Of a DNA stretch of 64,000 nt, positions 44,501 to 53,500 are shown in pieces. Under the pieces are notes generated by a model. The model saw only the letters and a program-made list of their open reading frames with translations, made no database searches and was not told the DNA's origin. Source of the stretch: Helopsaltes ochotensis (lineage: Eukaryota; Chordata; Aves; Passeriformes; Locustellidae); assembly GCA_013400155.1 (NCBI GenBank), contig VXBM01000140.1, forward strand, positions 14,450 through 78,449, read 5' to 3'. Every line of letters starts with the position of its first letter. The first letter of the stretch is position 1. The translations under genes and the position numbers were made by a program.

Positions 44501-47500
44501 ATACATGTAAGAAGTAATCTCTATGTTTAGTGGATCACTGAACAGACAACAAATAAATTAAAACAACTTCTGGAATAATAAGCTTCAGCCAAATCAAGGC
44601 TGGTATCCACATAAAATCTTTTGTGTATGATTCCCATTCAACCTGTTAAGTCTTGCTTGACAAAGCCCACATAACAACGTAACAGATGCTGGAAATGAGC
44701 AGAACCTTATTCCCTTTGACAAAACTTGCAATATTTGAGGAGCTACTTACCCACATCCCCATAGACTTGTGAAGTGTGATACTGTGGAATGTACTGCGTT
44801 GCCATGTCACCGGCTCCAGTCACAGGTGAGTATATGTGACGGGGTGGAGGGGGTATCATGGCTGGAAGAGGAAGGAAGCCGGGCAGTGGGGGATGTGGAG
44901 GTCTGTGTATCACTGTGTGACCACCAGGATGAAATTCTGGAGCCTGGGGAACGACCACAACCCTTCGAACACCGTTATCCTCAATAACCTGTACAGTGAG
45001 AGACACCACGCAGCAAAAGAGAAATGAGAGTCGGAAAAATACGTTTTTATAGATCCTTAAACAAAATCAGGAATAGTAAACCCCTTAAATCTGACAAAAG
45101 GAAAACAGAAAACAGCAAGGGAAAAAAAAGGGACATTAAAGGGCTGTCTATGTTAAGCGTATTAACTGCAGCAGTGCCATTAATTTCTCAATGTGGTGGG
45201 GAAGAAAACTTATAAAAATCTAACTGTAAGAGTATCTAACAAATAACCTGGTATATTTATGGCACAAGCCAAGCTTCTCCTAAGGGTCCTGTTTCCACCC
45301 TCATTCACATCGCTTGTATGTTACGGTGCCACAGTGCAGCAGGATTTGTTCTACAGTGTAACGACTAGACTGCTCCCTAGAAATGAACTGGTGAACTGAC
45401 AGACCTTGCTCTGCGCCAGTAGTGAGAGAAAAGGTAAGAGGTGTCTGGTTTTTGCTCTGTCTCCAACTCAGGCCACCAACACTAACCCAGGAGACACCTG
45501 CCATACTGGCCCTGCCGCAGCCATCATCTGCATCAAGCTGCCAGCAAACAAACTACCAGGCTGGTAGTCAGCCCTCTCAAAACTCCTTCACAAGTCAAGT
45601 AGTTATAATTTTCTTTTCCTTCTCCTCCCCCTATCTCTCTACCTGTTAAGAGGTCTTGAACCCTGAAGGGAGCCACATGCTGCTCAGAAAACAAGGGCCT
45701 CTGGCAGATTGTAGTGCATGGGCTTGTAAAAAGTTAGCAAAAGGGAGATGTGACAGCAGCTTTTGTGTGAGGCACCCGAATGTGGCCCTTAGCAATGCTG
45801 CCAGAAGTTCCAAGCACTGCCAGTAGCATATGCAATCCCGTGGTGAGAACCTCTAAGATGCCTGGAGCTGAGGTGTGCTGAGCAAGGTACCTGTAGCACG
45901 TCTGGGCTGTGCAGCACGTGGGGCTCTGGTGGAGAGCAGGCACAAGGGCACAAACTGTACAAAGTGATGAAGCAGAAAATGCTCTTCAGTAAATGAGGGT
46001 GGGTCAACAACTAGACCAAGGGTCTACCCCTAAAGCACCTCACATCATGACCCTCTCTAAATTTGAATTCACATAAATACATGACTATTGGTGATACCAA
46101 GAGACGATCTTGGCATATTTTGACTTGTGTGCATCGTGGTGTCAGTAATTTTAGTGTATGGAATGCCAGCGAATAAACTGTTCTTCATTTCCTAGGAAAA
46201 TGCTGCAGAATAAAGTCCCAGCAGAAACTGCAATGTAAAGTTTTAGATGAAAAATTTATCCAGAAAAGAGGGAGAAGATGGAATATTGTGACTACATTCA
46301 ATAACAAGAGACAAAGAAACCCCATGACATAAGTTTTCACTGACATTTCAAATGAGCTGGGGACACGTACACATACACCAATAAACACCCTGGTGCAACA
46401 GGAAGAGATCAATAGATCAAAACACTTAGTGCCAAGCTGCTTTCAGCTCCACTGTTTAAGGTTAATGGAATCATGCTTGGCTAGATTTAGCCCTGTGCCC
46501 TAGAGTGAATGCTTCCATCAAGTCCATGACAGAATGCTGCTTGGAGGATCACTGTTTTTACCATGTCTCCATTAGGGGTTGGTGTGCATCTGGTACATCT
46601 GGAACAGAGCTTCTGATTTTGTTTTCTCTGCCAGCAATCTAATTTGTACAGCCCCAAATTATCCTCCTAGCTGAACCAACGCAAGGTAAGTGAGATTGGT
46701 ACAGGAAATTGTTTCAAAACTTCACCTCTGTGCTGTGAGAAACAGTGCTGTAGACAGAGTGGCACGCTTCTGGTACTGTAGGATATGCATATGCAACAAC
46801 ATTCAGAAGACACAGAAGTGTGTACACAATGGAGCTGACTCCACTTTATTTAACAGACAGTTGAAAATTGATGTCACTTAAGTGAACACAGTTTTAAAAA
46901 AACATGTATACCATATGAATTTAAGAAATGGGTTCTTTTCAGTACACAGAAATTGTTCTTTATTGGGAAAGAGTAATTAAAGACAATACTATTCAAATCT
47001 GTGTAACCATAGCTGCATGGTATCCTAAAGGCAGAATATATGAGCAGTAAATACAACTAGAACTTCTGCTGTCCATTGAAATTCTCTAAACACTGAAATG
47101 TAGTTTTAATTAAGTCCCTTTTGGTTGCAAAATCCCCAAAATACTGCAACTTATTATGATTTTATGAGTAGACTCAGATTATGTGGGAAGCAGCTTCCAT
47201 TAAAAAACAAATGAGCTGCTTAGTTCATAACTTGTTTCCTCAGGTCTGCTAATACCCCAAGTAACTTAGAAATAGTCACCCAATTCATAACAGCAGGGAC
47301 CTTATATTTAACAAGTCTGTAACTGTGCTTCCAGATCTAACATCTGCTCGCTGGTAGGCCTCTAGCAGACAACCCCACGGATAAAAACGCTCCAGAAAGC
47401 AGTCAGAGCATCATGCTAAGTCTATAATTTCAAGTTTAAAAAGTAAACAAGCTTTCTATTATCCCAATTTTGCTAGGAAAATGTGGCTCTGGCATAGGCC

Positions 47501-50500
47501 TGTTTAGGTCTCATAGAAAGAGGCACCATCACTGCAAAACTCACTGCAGAGAGTGAATATAGATGGCTTAAGAGAGGATGAATAAAGATGTGCTTTCTTT
47601 CAGTTTTACAACTACAATTTCAAAAGAAGAGGAAGGGAAAAGGAAATCAGCTGATGAACTGCTATTTAGTTATGTGATATAAGAAAAGTAAATCTTTTAT
47701 TCAGTGGTTATCCTCAACTTCTAACAGAGGACAGTACACTGTAACACTGCCAAACAGGAACTGAAGCAAGCAGAGGCATAACAGAACTAAATGAAAATGG
47801 AGAGACAAAAGATGGTTATGTTAAAGTTCTTCCAGGCTCACAGCTTAGGACATTTAGCTGGTTTCCTATTCAACTCAAAATGTATCTGCAGCTGCTGACC
47901 TTTAAAAATACACTACACCTGAAGAAACCATAAAAGTTTGCTAGGATAGCAGGAAGTCTGGGAAAACTCTTAGTTCAATAATGTTAGACTTTCCTGTTTT
48001 GCAAGACTACTATCAAATCTTCTGTCTTTTAAGAGGAACTCCCATCATAACCTCAATGTCTGCTATGTTTTGTCAGTAACAAACACTTCAGAAGGCTTAT
48101 AAACTTTATAAACTACAGGTTGCCCTGGACTACGATACTTCTGCTCAGATGAGAACAGCAGATGAGCTCATTCACCTGCACTCTGAGCTGGATAGATGTG
48201 AGGCACCTTCAGTTCAAAGGTCAGAGCGCTGTGCCAAAACAACGCCTGCCTGGACTAACAAAGTCCAGTGAAAGACTAATGAATGGGCCTCAGGAAGGCC
48301 CAGCCCTTCAGCATCTTTGATTCAAATTGTCCTCAAAGGAAGAATAAACTAATTCAAAAAATATTTTTTAGACTGACACGCTACACAACTTTTAAAATAT
48401 GTACTTTGTCAACTGAAAACAAATAAGAAATAGGGCAAAATTCTGATTTTCATTTAGCTCTAAACTTCTTTCAGTTCTTTCAAAATGAATTCTAACAGGA
48501 ATCAGGACTTTTTACTATAGATCTGAAGATATATGGACTTCTAGTGATTATTTATAAGTCATTTTTCTTCTGCCTGCTTGGGAACTCAGCTACAAAGGTT
48601 GCATAGAGTCAACTTATCAGGCAGCTTCCAAGAGATGAAAGATAAAATCAGAGTAGTAGTCTGCCTGCCCTAACAGCCTTTTCATTTGCTAGAGGACAAT
48701 TTTTAAAATGTTGTTCAGATAATTTGTCCAACATCTGCTGACACTGTGGGCTTTTTGTTGCATTGAATGCAATGTAGTCCCTTCTCAGTGTACACCGTTG
48801 GATGCAGGCTAAGTCAGACGTGGACTGGTCACAACAACAGAATATCTTAAGACAATGTCTTGAGAGACTTACATCATGGGGAGTGGCATTCAACTGCTCT
48901 GACTTCCAGATCTGACCTACTAAGCCCTAGACTTGTTCTACAGGTGAGGGAAAGGAAGAGGCACCATCTACAAGGCCGTACATCTCATTATAATTCACAT
49001 GTCAAAAATAGCCAAGAGAAATCATCCTTTTAATCTACTTTAAAGGATGTCCAGGTTATCTAGCTCACATTTAATTTAAAGGCATCTAAATTCGGAATCA
49101 CACAGCAGAGAAAAAATGAGAGCCCCATTTTAAGATAAGTGGTGGAAACACTTATTATATGATAACTTAGTCCCAATGGACAGCTGACGTTTTTTCCATG
49201 TTGTTTGCTGTACTTTTTCAACTGACCTGTTTTTCTCCTTATCTGCACAGAACTTCCCAGACATGAACCATGTACAAATTATATTACATTACATATATTC
49301 TAAATATACTGCTGCCAAGAGAAAATAGCCACTAACACAGGAATCAGTACAAGTCCTGCACAAGCAGGTATTTGGGTCATGATTGCATTTTACATTCAGA
49401 AGGCACCTGTTACATTAGGATTCTGAACTCAGCGAGGAACTGTGCTTGCTGCTGTCACGTACATAGTTAATATATAACTGAACAGGCACAGACACAGCAT
49501 GAGAAGTCTCCCATCCCAGAAATACTGAAAGACACCTCTAACCTCCTTGCTTGATCACAATGACTGAAACCAAACAAGTTATATTACTGAATGAGCGCTT
49601 ATGGTTCCAATTCCAAAATTTGCATGAAAAGAAATAAAATAAGAAGCAAGTGAAGTGACATACCTGTGGGGCATATCCAGGAGGCACATAAATAGTAGGC
49701 ACTGAACCATTTGGGGACATCATTGGAACCTGAGCAGGACCTAAGTGGGTTACAGAAATATTCAGTACAGCACCATTTAATAATTTGAGAAAGCTGAAAG
49801 AACATACTGAACTGCAATGTCTCTATGAAAAATATACAAGATAACATGGATAAACAAAGGCAATGAACTGTACAGATAAAATTATAGCAAAGGGCACTCT
49901 TTGAAATCTAAAAAACAGTTGATGAAAACCAGAAACAAGCTAAAAAAAAAAGCCCCAGCAAACATTTCTCCCATCTCTGTCAATAAGCTCACAGAAGAGC
50001 TCATGTCAAAACTCAACAGATGGCAAATCAAAAGAAATGCCCCAAAATGAAAAGACAGTAGAAGATACTATAAAACAGAAACAAACAAAAATATTTGAAA
50101 CATGCTGCTGAAACCAGATAGTATTCAGTTAAGAGTTACACAGAAAATACTTACAAAATGGCTGGTTTTTACTATGGTCTTATCAACTAAAGTAGTCTCA
50201 GTACCACAGAAGTGGGAGGACACAAGGTCTCAGGGAAAAAACAGTGTATTACCAACTAGTAAGTCTGCTCCAGCTAACAGGAAAAGTCAGGACACCACGG
50301 TGATCCTTATACCAGGCAAACCATAAAGAAAGGAGTTTACACACACTTACATAAATATGACAATGGGAATGTGTTAAGATGGCATTTGTAGATAAAGTAT
50401 TGCCTAGAAAATCAGGTACCTTCAAAGAACACAGGGGTGCTGTCACATACTTGGATTTCCAAAAAGCTTTTGGCAATGTTTCTCAAAGACTCTTAAAGAA

Positions 50501-53500
50501 GTACTGCTGCCTTTGGTTAAAAAGGGAAAAGGTCTTTCCATTAATAACTGATTGGAGAACAGGAAACTAAGAGAAGTAAATGACCAGCTTTTGAAGTTCT
50601 TTGAGGGACCAAAAAAAGTCCCACAGGCACCCAAAGAACCTGTTCAGTGTATTAAACAAAGTTTCCAGAAAAAAAAATGAACAGCAAGGTGATAAATTGT
50701 TACTATGTTCTCAGAGTGCTGTAAAGGAGCTCACAGTACTCACTGATCAGATGACAAAAACCCAAAAGGAATAACGTTGGTAACTTCGAAGTGATGCACC
50801 TGGATAAACCCAGAAGTGTTTCTTCACAGTGATAAGCCATAAATCAGATGTAAACAAACATACAATGCAGATACTACACGGATTTCTAAAGAAATGCCAC
50901 TCCAGTGTTGTCCAGTGGCATTCACAGAAAGAAAGAGAACATTAAAAAATCATTACTAACAGAACAGGGAACAAGCAGAAAACATCATTATGCTGAGGTA
51001 TAAATTCATGCTGTACCTCAAATCCTTGAGCAATGTGTTTGACTCCACCTTTCAGAAAGAACACATAGGACTAGAAAAGGACAAAAAAGAGAGTATTTAC
51101 AGTGGCTTTCCACCTGTTTATCAGGAAAGATTCAAGAGACCAGGATTTTTCCATCAGAAGATAGTTAAAAGGGTTGGCAGCAGAGAAACAATAAAAGACC
51201 TATTTAAAAAAAACCTAAAAATGGAAAGATAGGTAATTTATAGTTTCTCATTTGCAAGAACCAGAGATAGTTAACTAATTCACTGGGTAAGTTTTAAAAC
51301 AGAGAAGGGAATTTCTCATAAAATGCACAGCTATTTTTAAGAACAGTGTAGAAACTAAAGATTAGGTTCAGTTTGGGAGAAGTAATCCATTAAGAGCTGT
51401 AAAAAATATAAGTACTACTTTTGTTTCATGAACAAGGAAGTTTCTTCTGTGTGCCTGCCCTATCCTTACGCCCTTTAGTATTTGATACTGGCCTCTACCA
51501 GAGCAAGCACATTGGTACAGGCTCAAGAGGAACGTCCTAACATTACTACGTTTTAAATACACAAGGGAACAAACACTGAAGTTTAATAATGAAAGAAATA
51601 TTGAAACACAATATAATTTGAACAAGTTTTGTAAGAAGACAGAAGATTGGAATTCAGACACTATAGGTTGCATTCTGCAAATTTCCAATTCAGTATATAC
51701 TGAAGCTACCAAAAGTACCCATCCAACTTAGTGCAGCTTCAGTAATACTTCTGAAATGGCATTCTTAGCTCCCCCTTAATGTTTTTTAAAACTCTGTTAG
51801 GATCTGCAGAAGGAAAGTACTAAGTAAATGCAAAGTACAGTAAATAAGATTAGCATACCTCATTCTGATACGTTTGGACTAACAGGAAAATAAAGGCACC
51901 TCTGTCCAAAAGCCAAGAGCAGGGAAAAGGAATGAAAAGCACTCCTTAGAAAAGCAGCATGCAATTGAACTCGATTGCACATATTATAGGAACTTCTTCA
52001 GAATAAGACACAGAAGTTTGCAAACATGTTACCTAAAAAGAATCACAGCTTTATTATCAACCAAATGCTAACCCCGAACAGGGGGAGGGAGTGAAGAGAC
52101 TTTTTAAGAACAAGGTCTTTATGAATTATTCACTGAACTGTGCAACAGCGAAGAATATAAAGACTACAGCAAGCTATAAATTGAGAACTGAACATTCTTC
52201 CTGTGCTTTTGCTCATCTGAAACTCAAAAATGTTTCAGCAAGTTTCTCCTGAGTATGAAGTGCTAAAAAGAAACGAAGGTGAAGCAAAAATCAGCAAGAG
52301 AAACTTCGAAGAGTGCATCATCTTACTACAATAAATTCAAAAAGGTGAAAAAGAATGGAAACTTACAACTTTATTGTAAGTTGCCACTGAAATAAATAAT
52401 GGTTTAAATTCTTACACAAGAAGGTGGATTTTATACAATTTGTATTTGCATTGCTTACCTGCAGTTTTTCTATAATGAGTACAAAAAACTGACACTTCCA
52501 TTAAACTCACGATTTTAAACTATGTAAGTTTCAAGTAAATGGAAAATTAAGACCACGTTTACTTGAACTTCTTACAGAACACAATGTCCTTGGGGGATGA
52601 CGAAACTCACATAAGCAAGCGGTTTCTCTGAGAACTGGTGATTATTTGTGTTTGGCTTTTTTGTTTTGTTTTGCTTTAAGCATCTGGAGAATATTGTTTA
52701 ACAACCTTTTTAAGGCTTACTTATTTAACACTTTAATCTCTAACAAACACAGAGCAGTTATCTCCCATCCAGTACAAAGGTTGATCCACAAAGCCATTTT
52801 CAAGATAACCATAATCTAGCAGTCATAAAAATAAGGGCATAAACTGCATGTATGAACCTGAAAATGTATTGCAGTATTAGAAAAGTCCAATCAGTAGTTT
52901 CCAGATTTGCATACCGCCTTTTGCATTTTTAAGTACCAGAATTGATGGAAACACATTTGAATATTCAGGAATTCTAATTTACTTCTGATTAGATTTCCAA
53001 GTGGCTTTGAAATGAAATTTCTAGATGGACACCCAAGAAAACTATAAGCATGGGACAAAAAGTTGGCAGACTTCACAGGTATTTTTAATGAACATTCTGT
53101 TTTACAGTAAGATTACTGATTTCTTGATAGCAAGCATATTACAACCTGCAAAAATTTATCTGAAGAGAAAATGCTAATATGCTATAAAAACATGTATTTT
53201 TTTTCTTTGTTAATGTGAAGACCTCAGCTCTCCTGTGGTGTAATACACTGTAAGAGGAATTTTCATGTTTTTAGGTATTGGTTGGACTGCTGCATGACAA
53301 AACCAGTGTGTTCTACCATGAGTTGAGAGTTATTATAAAGTATCAGCAAACAACAGCATCAGGAATTCATGTTAAGGGAACATATAATTTTCCATATTGC
53401 ACAGAAATAGAATTTATTTCATCCAAATCACTGTATAATGAATGCTGGTGACTTGATTGTTGGGAAGGGGATGTCTCAAATCTTTGATACATGTCCAGGC